Position numbers and translations under genes: made by a program | Shown here: positions 45,793 to 53,479 of the stretch, piece by piece | How positions within the stretch are numbered: the stretch's first letter is position 1 | How the letters are laid out: each line of letters begins with the position of its first letter | Assembly: GCA_040219235.1 (NCBI GenBank) | Contig: JAVJSV010000016.1 | Location: forward strand, 310,001 to 374,000 | Direction: 5' to 3' | DNA from: Rhodospirillaceae bacterium | GTDB taxonomy: Bacteria > Pseudomonadota > Alphaproteobacteria > Rhodospirillales > Rhodospirillaceae | DNA length: 64,000 nucleotides | Notes under the pieces: generated by a model | What the model saw: only the letters and a program-made list of their open reading frames with translations | What the model was told of the DNA's origin: nothing | Databases searched by the model: none

Positions 45793-45809
45793 TGATTCGG
45801 ATCGAATCA
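45793..45809. promoter_or_regulatory. Palindrome TGATTCG-GAT-CGAATCA
   Basis: A perfect 7+3+7 inverted repeat lies 18 bases before the small ORF at 45827 and within the divergent region with ftsB. It has the size of a dimeric repressor site; no regulator gene is adjacent. Confidence 0.4.
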
Positions 45810-45826
45810 TTAGCCAATAGCAAAAT

Positions 45827-45964
45827 ATGAAAAACGTGATGGATGCCTTTAAAGTGGGCCTTTGTCCGCCAGGAAGTCCGAAGCGACCTCCTGGTTTACG
45901 GCTTGCACCAACATCAGGCACTGTCCCATCCGATGAAACGCTAGATGAAGGTCGAAACCAATGA
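45827..45964 (+). CDS. Small ORF coupled to the following membrane protein gene
   Basis: A 45-residue frame whose TGA overlaps the ATG of the next gene by four bases (ATGA), the classic coupling arrangement. The product is hydrophilic and proline-rich (VGLCPPGSPKRPPGLRL) with an acidic end (PSDETLDEGRN); I recognise no family. There is no obvious ribosome site before the ATG at 45827, and an internal ATG at 45839 is an alternative. It could be a leader peptide that controls the downstream gene, a real small protein, or a chance frame. Confidence 0.4.
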   Translation: MKNVMDAFKVGLCPPGSPKRPPGLRLAPTSGTVPSDETLDEGRNQ

Positions 45965-46686
45965 TCACAATTGGGTATCTGATAATCGCCGCAGCTGCAT
46001 TTGCCTGTCTGATCTGGTGTTTAAGGGCGTATATGGCGCAAAAGACAACCGTGCTGTTGCTCACGCTTATCCCCTTGTTATTCCTGTGGTTTGACTCTTT
46101 TGCAGTCGCAACCGGTCGTTTTATAGGTGAAGGTCCGATTATGCTGGGCGTCACATACCTACGGTATGCGTGGCACTGGGGCACCCTGCCCCTACTGATC
46201 ATCGTTGCCGGCATACTGTTAAGACGCGCGGGCTTTCAGTTTGCCCAGAACAAAATCGTCATGGGCCTGTTCTGTGCCCTCGCTGTATTCTTTATCGTGT
46301 ATGATTTCAGATACATCTTTATCGTTGATTTCTATCCGGCCTGTTTCGCTGAAACGCTGCGCTACGTCACCAAAGTTTCTGAAACCCAAGCTTGCTCGCC
46401 TGACATAGCTGGTGTCGGCATGAGCGTTTCCCCGGCTGCAGCTATTCTGACAAACCTCATTCTTATGGCCGTCGGCATTGCCATCTGGATCCGGCACAAA
46501 TGGCCCTGGCTGGCCGTTGGCTGCATGATCATGTTTGCGGCGGCGGCAGTTCCTCAAAGCCTCGTCGGACCGATCGTTGGAAATATGGGTGAACCCATCT
46601 TTAACTTTGCCGTCGTTGCTGCCGCCATTCGCTATGGGGGTCGTAAGCAACAAGATTCCCCTGAGCAGGAAGGTTTAGCCGCCTAA
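45961..46686 (+). CDS. Integral membrane protein of unknown function
   Basis: A 241-residue protein with about seven hydrophobic segments and short loops. It has an unusual tryptophan/tyrosine-rich stretch (YLRYAWHWGTLPLL). A periplasmic-looking loop (DFYPACFAETLRYVTKVSETQACSP, shown here only in outline) contains two cysteines that could pair. AAGG lies nine bases before the ATG. I do not recognise the family. It converges with the NmrA-like gene, the stops overlapping by four bases. Confidence 0.6.
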   Translation: MITIGYLIIAAAAFACLIWCLRAYMAQKTTVLLLTLIPLLFLWFDSFAVATGRFIGEGPIMLGVTYLRYAWHWGTLPLLIIVAGILLRRAGFQFAQNKIVMGLFCALAVFFIVYDFRYIFIVDFYPACFAETLRYVTKVSETQACSPDIAGVGMSVSPAAAILTNLILMAVGIAIWIRHKWPWLAVGCMIMFAAAAVPQSLVGPIVGNMGEPIFNFAVVAAAIRYGGRKQQDSPEQEGLAA

Positions 46687-47498
46687 CGCTTAGGAGCAGA
46701 GATCGGTCGCAGATGATCACAAGCGGGGCCAAGTTCAGCGAGCGGGGCAAATCTGCGACAGCGCCAATGGTTGTACTCAGGCCAAAGCGTGTCATCCGTC
46801 GCATGATAAATCTTGCCGTAGCACCCACTGGTGCCAACACAGCGAGTCATCAGGACGGCGAGGTCGTCATAGGTAATGGGTCCAGTCACATCCTGATTCT
46901 CAGTGAAGTACCCCCGGCCAGTACCCGGCGGCGGCTCACGTCCAAATTCAACCAAAATCGAGCCACTGCGAATGATCGTGTAATTGAGTTTGCTGCTGCG
47001 TAGCGCCGTTTCAACGAGGGCCTTCTCTGCCAATCCCTCAGCAAAGAGATCAAAATTGATATCTGGATAACGCGTCCGCTGAGCCACAGTATCCGGCCCG
47101 GCACCGACTGAACTGAGATAGATGAATTGAGACACCCCGCTTTGTTCAGCCAATCTTACAATTGCCACTTCGGGCTCTCCGTGTGGGCTTGGTTGCCCCC
47201 GGCGGCTTTGCAAAACGGCAAAAACAACATCTGGCTTAGCCTGTTCAAATGCGGCTTCCACGCTCTCAAAATCAAGCACGTCTCCTAAGGCATATTGTAA
47301 ATCAACTCCTGTCAGCCTCTCTCGCTTAGAGGACGGACGCACAAAGGCGGTCACCTGATGTCCTTCGGCAGCCAACATTTTGCTGATGCGTGACCCAGTA
47401 TGACCGGTCGCACCGAGCACAAGTACGTTCTCCGCCTGAACCTCACTTGACGGGCTAAACATCAAAGCAATGGCAAGGAATACGTGAAACCGTTTCAT
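46683..47498 (-). CDS. NmrA-like NAD(P)-binding protein with a signal peptide
   Basis: A 271-residue atypical short-chain dehydrogenase/NmrA-family protein. A hydrophobic leader (MKRFHVFLAIALMFSPSSEV, ending QAE) precedes the first Rossmann strand directly: NVLVLGATGHTGSRISKML, the dinucleotide-binding motif. The strand-4 segment FIYLSSVGAG and a YTIIRSGSI-like C-terminal half follow. Nicotinamide cofactors are normally cytoplasmic, so either the leader is an uncleaved membrane anchor, or the protein binds a cofactor before or after export. No catalytic Tyr-x3-Lys is obvious, as in NmrA-like regulators. Divergent from the alpha/beta hydrolase gene. Confidence 0.75.
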   Translation of the reverse strand: MKRFHVFLAIALMFSPSSEVQAENVLVLGATGHTGSRISKMLAAEGHQVTAFVRPSSKRERLTGVDLQYALGDVLDFESVEAAFEQAKPDVVFAVLQSRRGQPSPHGEPEVAIVRLAEQSGVSQFIYLSSVGAGPDTVAQRTRYPDINFDLFAEGLAEKALVETALRSSKLNYTIIRSGSILVEFGREPPPGTGRGYFTENQDVTGPITYDDLAVLMTRCVGTSGCYGKIYHATDDTLWPEYNHWRCRRFAPLAELGPACDHLRPISAPKR

Positions 47499-47672
47499 TA
47501 TGCCCCCTTTCTCGTCTCTTAGAAATGCACCTAAGCCCTCTATAATGAGGCATATTCGCCAAAATCAGCATTTAAAATGACCAACTGGCGGGAGGGGTTG
47601 ATTATTCCCCTCGTCCACGGCCATGCTGACTTTTATACCAGAGGTTGGGTCGAATTTAGTAAGGGGAACGTC

Positions 47673-48683
47673 ATGTCCGCACTGATAAAGGGCTTGGCCG
47701 TGTTGGTCATTATTACTGCTGGTGGATTTGGCATCTGGCTTTGGATGCTCACATCTGGTGGGTTTGACATTTCACTGGAAGACCTCCGTGCCAAATACGA
47801 AATTCCTGAATCTAAATACATCATGCTTGATGGCATCGAAGTCCATTACACGGATGAAGGCACTGGGCCTGTTGTTGTTCTTTCTCATGCTTCCTTTCAC
47901 AGCTTACGAGCATGGGACGGGATGGTCGAAGACCTAAAGAAAGACTTCCGCATCATCCGGTTCGATTTTCCAAATGCGGGACTAACAGGTTTCGATCCTC
48001 AGCAACGCTATTCCGTAGAGCAAAATCAAGAGATGATCACGCAGCTCACAGAAGCGCTAGGCGTCGACCGATTCCATCTCATCGGCACATCGTCAGGCGG
48101 CACAGTGGCGTTCAGATACGCGGCCAACTACCCTGAAAAACTTGACCGCCTCATTCTTATCAATTCGGCTGGTATGCCCAGAACAGCACTTACCAACCCC
48201 AACCGGGAACGTGGCACAGCTTTTGGTCGATGGGTGCGATCTTACCACCAATCTAAAGATTGGTGGCGGCAATCTCTAACACTAAACGTCACCTCAAAGC
48301 CTCCTTCTGAAGCGCATATCGAAATGAACTACGATATGAATCGCCGCGCAGACCGGGCGGAACCAGCACGTATTTTTAGACGGAACTATATTACAGGCGA
48401 CCCATCTGTTGTTCTCGATGATATTGAAGCGCCAACGCTCATCTTGTGGGGCATGGAAAATCCGACCGTGATGCACTTGGAAGCAAACATCATTCAATTG
48501 TGGATGACCGGAGCGCCGACCATTGTCAAAAAGTATGACCGCCTTGGTCACTATCCTTATATTGAAGAACCAAAATTGGTTGCTGATGATGTGCGTGCGT
48601 TTTTATCGGGTGACTGGGATGACCAGTTACGCCAAACACAGCGGGTCAAATCAGAAGATCTCGTTTTGTTAAAAAAGAACTGA
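47673..48683 (+). CDS. Alpha/beta hydrolase with N-terminal membrane anchor
   Basis: A 336-residue esterase/hydrolase-fold protein. The ATG at 47673 is preceded by AAGGGGAA and gives an N-terminal hydrophobic segment (ALIKGLAVLVIITAGGFGIW) that should anchor it or direct export. The nucleophile elbow is IGTSSGGTVAF, and the catalytic histidine is in RLGHYPYIEEP. At the usual catalytic acid position (WGxxD) the sequence reads WGMENP, so Asn replaces Asp with Glu next to it. It may use the Glu, another acid, or be impaired. An upstream start at 47577 is unlikely. It lies in a cluster of oxidoreductases and may process an ester or C-C bond of the same substrate. Confidence 0.8.
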   Translation: MSALIKGLAVLVIITAGGFGIWLWMLTSGGFDISLEDLRAKYEIPESKYIMLDGIEVHYTDEGTGPVVVLSHASFHSLRAWDGMVEDLKKDFRIIRFDFPNAGLTGFDPQQRYSVEQNQEMITQLTEALGVDRFHLIGTSSGGTVAFRYAANYPEKLDRLILINSAGMPRTALTNPNRERGTAFGRWVRSYHQSKDWWRQSLTLNVTSKPPSEAHIEMNYDMNRRADRAEPARIFRRNYITGDPSVVLDDIEAPTLILWGMENPTVMHLEANIIQLWMTGAPTIVKKYDRLGHYPYIEEPKLVADDVRAFLSGDWDDQLRQTQRVKSEDLVLLKKN

Positions 48684-48692
48684 GATAAATAC

Positions 48693-49781
48693 CTAAGCGT
48701 TCTCACCATTAAGGCGTTTGCGATTCACCCGCACCAAACGCTTGCCAATGTTCGTGCCTTTAAATAGCCCGATAAAAGCATCAGGTGCGTTTTCTAAACC
48801 GTCGATAATATCGTCACGGTATTGCAGTTTGCCATCGTTCATCCAGGCGCTCATCGCGGTGCGTCCAGCATCGTACTCTTCGATATAGTCGTGAATAATG
48901 AACATGGGCTTATCCATCTTCCACGTCCACGGCGTGCCATCCTCTTCTAACGTATTATATTGCTCAGTTGACCCCACATAGGTGACTCGCCCGCCCGGAT
49001 TTAACTGAGTCAGAATCGCCTCGGCCATCGGGCCGCCGACGTTATCGTAATAGATATCTACGCCGTTTGGACACGCGCGCTTCACGGCCGCTTTAATGTC
49101 ATTCACTGCCTTATAATTAATGCCTGCGTCAAACCCCATCTCTTCAGTAAGGAAGCTAATTTTTTCTTCCGATGATGTAATACCAATAACTGTCGCCCCG
49201 TGGATTTTGCCAATCTGACCGGCCAAATGCCCAACGGCGCCAGCAGCAGTGGACACCACCATCACATCTCCCGGTTTGGGCATACACTCGCGCATCACAG
49301 AGAAATACGCAGTCATACCAGGGCGACCCAACACACTTGCAGCCGTATTGAGAGGACCAAGACTTTCATCAACAACCCGCAAGCCAGAGCGATTGTGGAT
49401 ATAATGCCCAGTCCCTCTGGTCAGGGCATAATTTTGCCAGCCCAAAACACCGTTCACCACATCGCCATCTTTAAAATCTGGATGATGTGATTTTACAACC
49501 TCTCCAACAATGTCGCCGAGCATCACGCCATACAACGGCACGACTTCAACATTACGCGGCGTCGCATTCATAATCAGGCGCTGAAAGGGGTCAACAGACA
49601 GATAGAGGCTGCGCACCAGCAATTGACCTGGCGCAGGGGCAGGCACGACATCTTCGACCATCATGAAATCATCAACCGATGGCGCGCCACTTGGGTGATT
49701 GGCCAACAACCATCGCTGATGCGTTTCTTCCGTCTCGGGTTGCCACCCTTTAACGATGACATCACTAACCGGCTTTTGCAT
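48693..49781 (-). CDS. NADP-dependent MDR-family reductase (CurA/prostaglandin-reductase type)
   Basis: A 362-residue zinc-free medium-chain dehydrogenase/reductase. The N-terminal GroES-like part has PAPGQLLVRSLYLSVDPFQR, and the Rossmann domain has STAAGAVGHLAGQIGKIHGA. The NADPH-contact region follows in GITSSEEKISFLTEEMGFDAG, shown by its start GITSSEEK. YYDNVGGPMAEAIL is typical of the leukotriene/prostaglandin/curcumin reductase group, which reduces activated double bonds. No zinc ligands are visible. It shares the strand with the Rieske oxygenase, but a strong terminator separates them. Confidence 0.88.
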   Translation of the reverse strand: MQKPVSDVIVKGWQPETEETHQRWLLANHPSGAPSVDDFMMVEDVVPAPAPGQLLVRSLYLSVDPFQRLIMNATPRNVEVVPLYGVMLGDIVGEVVKSHHPDFKDGDVVNGVLGWQNYALTRGTGHYIHNRSGLRVVDESLGPLNTAASVLGRPGMTAYFSVMRECMPKPGDVMVVSTAAGAVGHLAGQIGKIHGATVIGITSSEEKISFLTEEMGFDAGINYKAVNDIKAAVKRACPNGVDIYYDNVGGPMAEAILTQLNPGGRVTYVGSTEQYNTLEEDGTPWTWKMDKPMFIIHDYIEEYDAGRTAMSAWMNDGKLQYRDDIIDGLENAPDAFIGLFKGTNIGKRLVRVNRKRLNGENA

Positions 49782-49852
49782 GACTCCTCCCTAAACCTGT
49801 TAAGGTGAGACTCTTGCCGTACCCGTAACAACTGGCAACCCTCTGGGATAAA

Positions 49853-49881
49853 AAAACGCCGGCCACTAAGGCCGGCGTTTT
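49853..49881 (-). terminator. Rho-independent terminator after the Rieske oxygenase
   Basis: AAAACGCCGGCC and GGCCGGCGTTTT make a perfect 12-bp stem with loop ACTAA. On the minus strand the stem is continued by further T residues, so it ends the oxygenase transcript before the MDR reductase. Confidence 0.92.
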
Positions 49882-49913
49882 GGTAAGTCATTATCTGTTA
49901 GTGTTGAATTAGG

Positions 49914-51122
49914 TTACTCAGCCGCCTCTCTTACTGGCTCGGCCTCTGGCAGTGCCCGATAGACCGGTGCGGGATCAAGCACCCAGGCTTTGCTGTCGCG
50001 ACGATAAGGACAAGGTATCGCTGTTACAACATCACCCTTCGCTGTCAGCGCATTGATCGCTTCATGATCCAGGCGCCAGCCTTTTTGTTCCCATTCTTTG
50101 AGTTTGCCGCGGTACTGAACAACCACGCGGTCATGGGGCATAAGCACTTCTTTAGTCGTGGTTGGCGGAGTCATTTTTGGCTCCAGCTTTTCAACAACAA
50201 CGATGTCTTCACTGGCCACAAACATATTCCGCTCTTTGATTTTCTTATCGAGAAATTTATTGAGCCACTCACGCTTAGTGATCGCCATGTTACGCAAATT
50301 AACCAAGAAAATACGTGTTTTAGCCTCATCAATAGGGGCTTCAAACATGTACTGATGCATGTGCATTTTTTCGGACAGATGGATATAGGTCCACATGTGG
50401 TTAGGGCCGTAGGTGCCGGAGCCCGCCTGCATTTTTCCGCCTTCTTTACGGAACCGTTTCATCAACCAGTTCTTCAAAGGAGGCGCATCAAAGGTATGCA
50501 TAAACCCAAAACCCCAGTCATTGTTTTTGTAGGGCTCCAACTCATTGACTTGGTACTCTTCTTCTCTCTCACCCTTATAACCGTGGGTAGAGTGCACATA
50601 CTCGTTGTGGGCTGGGTCTAAGCCGTTCTCAATGGACCGCTCGTAGTTGTAATCAACATCAAAAGTTTGAATGGTGGCCCGCCAGCCGTCAGTGTCGTAT
50701 TCATCAATCGGCATGATGGGCGGACGCTCCGCTTCGGGAAGATCCCCAATAAAGGCAAAAACCAATCCGTACTTATCCACTGTGGGATAGGCATCAACAC
50801 GCGCCCGGGCAGGAATTTTACCGTTAATCCCTAGCGATGGTATGCGTGTGCACACGCCATCTTTGGTAAAGCGCCAACCATGATACGGACACTGAACAGT
50901 GCCATCTTCTTTGCAGTTTCCGCCCGAGAGCGCACCGCCACGATGCACACAGGTATCCGACAACAAAGCCGGGTTTCCCTCGTTATCGCGAAAAGCCACA
51001 AAATTGTGTTTCAAAATTCGAACGCGGACGGGCTTGTCTGTCAGGTCATCGCTCACACAAACCGGATACCAGAAATTCACATACATGCCTTTTGTCTCCC
51101 ACTCTCGCTGCTGGCCAATCAT
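49914..51122 (-). CDS. Rieske non-heme iron ring-hydroxylating oxygenase, alpha subunit
   Basis: The catalytic subunit of an aromatic-ring or sterol/terpenoid-type oxygenase. The 402-residue protein has the Rieske [2Fe-2S] ligands C58-x-H60 in CVHRGG and C78-x2-H81 in CPYHGWRF. The mononuclear iron site is DPAHNEYVH with H172 and H177, bridged by Asp169. No beta subunit, ferredoxin or reductase gene is adjacent, so it resembles the alpha-only (homotrimeric) oxygenases that borrow electron carriers. ATG at 51122 with AGG close by; an internal ATG at 51086 is possible. Its divergent partner is an MFS transporter, which suggests regulated uptake and oxidation of one compound. Confidence 0.9.
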   Translation of the reverse strand: MIGQQREWETKGMYVNFWYPVCVSDDLTDKPVRVRILKHNFVAFRDNEGNPALLSDTCVHRGGALSGGNCKEDGTVQCPYHGWRFTKDGVCTRIPSLGINGKIPARARVDAYPTVDKYGLVFAFIGDLPEAERPPIMPIDEYDTDGWRATIQTFDVDYNYERSIENGLDPAHNEYVHSTHGYKGEREEEYQVNELEPYKNNDWGFGFMHTFDAPPLKNWLMKRFRKEGGKMQAGSGTYGPNHMWTYIHLSEKMHMHQYMFEAPIDEAKTRIFLVNLRNMAITKREWLNKFLDKKIKERNMFVASEDIVVVEKLEPKMTPPTTTKEVLMPHDRVVVQYRGKLKEWEQKGWRLDHEAINALTAKGDVVTAIPCPYRRDSKAWVLDPAPVYRALPEAEPVREAAE

Positions 51123-51524
51123 AGCCTATTCGAAAATTATACGTCATCTATGAGACGATTAGATGCTTTCCGGTTTGATCCGGATCAATTTTATCTCCGT
51201 TTATTGTTGGCAGAGTGAATAACCGCAGTATATTTTATAACCCACTGTTTTTAATAGGTTTTCAGATCAAATTAGACGCCCAACACCTAAACCGAAACCA
51301 CAACTATTGAGAAGAAATTCAATTCACACACCATCTCATAAACGCGCAAAAGGCCGCAAATAATCGCTGTTTTCTGTCTTTTTTCCTGTACATCCGCAGT
51401 CATCAGCACTCATAACACGCCGGTGGCCATTCTACGGTCAGCAACAGCCATCCCCCCCGAATTGGTGATCGGACCTACTTATTAAAACCGTAAGCATCAC
51501 GTTACCGACACAGAAAGTTTTCGA
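51123..51524. promoter_or_regulatory. Divergent control region, Rieske oxygenase and MFS gene
   Basis: 402 bases between divergent genes with no coding frame of note. It contains a perfect 14-bp palindrome, TTGATCCGGATCAA at 51175-51188, about 50 bases before the oxygenase start, a plausible operator. Elsewhere I see only AT-rich sequence. Confidence 0.5.
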
Positions 51525-52763
51525 ATGACAGAGACAACCAGCCCCGTCACACCTGCTGTTCCTCCATCAGCGACATTACCCAGAATCACTGGCTTGGTCC
51601 TCGCCTATGGCATGCTGATCAGCGCCATCGGTAACAACTTTCTCATCACCATCCTGCCTCCTTTGGGCCGGGATATGGGCTTCTTGGAATGGCAAGTTGG
51701 CGTGATTCTCGCCGTCGGTGGCGCTTTCATGCTGATCACGGGGCCGGTGTGGGGCCGCATCAGCGAAGACTGGGGACGCAAGAATGTGATTCTGGTTGGT
51801 GCTGTGGGCTACGTCATTATGACGGCAGCTTTCGCCTTCACAATTGATCTGCGCCTTGCTGGAACAATGAGCGCATTCACATGCTTCCTTCTCCTGGTCG
51901 CTGTGCGTGGCTTGTACACGTTGTCGTCTGGCGCAATCTACCCAGCAACAATGGCCATGGTTGCAGATATGACCAGCAAGGAGAACCGTGCCGGTGGCTT
52001 GGCCATGATCACCGCAGCTTGGGGTTTTGGGTCTGTTGTCGGCCCCGCTATTGCAGCCATGTTTTCATCTCTGTCGCCAACCGCCCCCTTTTATATTGTC
52101 ACCGTGATGGGCTTCGCGGCTGTCGCGTTATACATTTACTGCCTGCATGAGCCAGAACGCCACAAGCGATCGGACAAAGTCGGTTTCCGCCACATTATGA
52201 CCCCGGCGGTGCTCAGCATCGCCGGGGGTTTTATGGTCCTTATCCTCGGTAACGTGACCATGGTTGTTATCCTCGGCTTTCACTTCCAGGACACATTCGG
52301 ACTCAGCACGGCAGAAACAGCGCGTGGCGTTGGCATTGCCCTGTTTGTCTCAGCCATTGCACAGATCATCATTCAAATTGGAGTTATTCCGCGTCTAAAA
52401 TGGTCGCCGCGCCGGATGATAAATGTCGGCATGCCAGTCGCTTTTGTCGCGGTTCTACTCATTATGGTCGCTCCCAGCTATTGGGCGCTCATTGGTGCTA
52501 TGGGCCTCTTTGGATTGGGCGGCGGCGTTGGTTGGCCAGCCTATATGACGGCGGCTTCTCTGGCTGCCGGACCAGAAAACCAGGGCAGCATGGCTGGTCT
52601 GACCGGGGCCTTCCAAGCGGTAGGCTTTATGATCGGACCTATTGTTGGCACCATCGCCTATCAAATCGCCCCCGCCTCTCCCTTTATTATTTGTGCATCC
52701 TTGCTCGTTATCTCAGTATTGATGGCCAACTTCTTACCAATGCCCGCACCGCATGAAGATTAG
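51525..52763 (+). CDS. MFS transporter
   Basis: A 412-residue major facilitator with 12 predicted helices. Motif A between helices 2 and 3 reads GPVWGRISEDWGRKNVILVG, matching the G-x3-D/E-x2-GRR/K pattern. A central cytoplasmic loop (LHEPERHKRSDKVGF) separates two six-helix bundles. The second half carries a similar loop (PRLKWSPRRM). The overall look is of the drug/organic-solute H+ antiporter type, but importers share it. The stop is 20 bases before the secreted-protein gene, so they are probably one operon, opposite the Rieske oxygenase. Confidence 0.88.
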   Translation: MTETTSPVTPAVPPSATLPRITGLVLAYGMLISAIGNNFLITILPPLGRDMGFLEWQVGVILAVGGAFMLITGPVWGRISEDWGRKNVILVGAVGYVIMTAAFAFTIDLRLAGTMSAFTCFLLLVAVRGLYTLSSGAIYPATMAMVADMTSKENRAGGLAMITAAWGFGSVVGPAIAAMFSSLSPTAPFYIVTVMGFAAVALYIYCLHEPERHKRSDKVGFRHIMTPAVLSIAGGFMVLILGNVTMVVILGFHFQDTFGLSTAETARGVGIALFVSAIAQIIIQIGVIPRLKWSPRRMINVGMPVAFVAVLLIMVAPSYWALIGAMGLFGLGGGVGWPAYMTAASLAAGPENQGSMAGLTGAFQAVGFMIGPIVGTIAYQIAPASPFIICASLLVISVLMANFLPMPAPHED

Positions 52764-52783
52764 CTGACACAGGAAGGTAATCT

Positions 52784-53461
52784 ATGAACCGCTCAGGTCT
52801 TTTTTCCATATCGCTGTTTGGTCTTCTCGTTTCCGTAACGGGCGCCGATGCCGCAGACGGCCAAACCGAGATTACAGACACCTTCTGCACTAAGGTTCAG
52901 ACAACGATCATGAGCAACACCATTCCAGCGCAAACAATGGTGCACCCGGACTTTGACGCCTTCGTGCTCTCTAAAGCCTCTGTCGATCCGCTCCGCAATG
53001 AGCAGTTCACCACCACCGGTCCAGATGGCGCCCCCCGCATGGTCTCGTGTAAAATGAAGACGCCGGATCACATTGCCGAAGTCTATGGCGAAGACAAAGT
53101 GAACCCAGAGGCACTTTCCTGTGAAGCCATTAACCGGGCCAATGTGTCAGCAGTTATTGCTGCGCTGACGCCAGAAGAAGCGGCCAACCGCGTCTTGTCA
53201 GATGCCCAAATTATATTTGATGAAGATATCTCGGTTATGATGGGCACATCTTGGACCAAACCCTTTGATTTCGCCTATCGCGGCAAGTCAGGCGCGCTGC
53301 ATATACAAAGCAAACGCATGCAAATTGATTGGACCAGTCTGCTGTTTAAAATGGCGCCCGACCGTTTCAAAGGGGCATTGTATTGTCACCTCATCGCACC
53401 GGAATACGCAAAAGCGCTCATCTTGGGGACCGAGCAAATACCTGCGCCGACAGATGGTTAG
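52784..53461 (+). CDS. Secreted protein of unknown function
   Basis: A 225-residue protein with a signal peptide (MNRSGLFSISLFGLLVSVTG, cleavage near DAADG). The mature part has four cysteines (DTFCTKV, MVSCKM, ALSCEAIN, ALYCHLIA), suggesting two disulfides, and no membrane segment. I do not recognise the family. AGGAAGG lies before the ATG. Its close spacing behind the MFS gene and position opposite the oxygenase suggest a periplasmic role in handling the same compound, such as binding, but this is context only. Confidence 0.65.
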   Translation: MNRSGLFSISLFGLLVSVTGADAADGQTEITDTFCTKVQTTIMSNTIPAQTMVHPDFDAFVLSKASVDPLRNEQFTTTGPDGAPRMVSCKMKTPDHIAEVYGEDKVNPEALSCEAINRANVSAVIAALTPEEAANRVLSDAQIIFDEDISVMMGTSWTKPFDFAYRGKSGALHIQSKRMQIDWTSLLFKMAPDRFKGALYCHLIAPEYAKALILGTEQIPAPTDG

Positions 53462-53479
53462 CCCCTTTGCTACCGTAAG

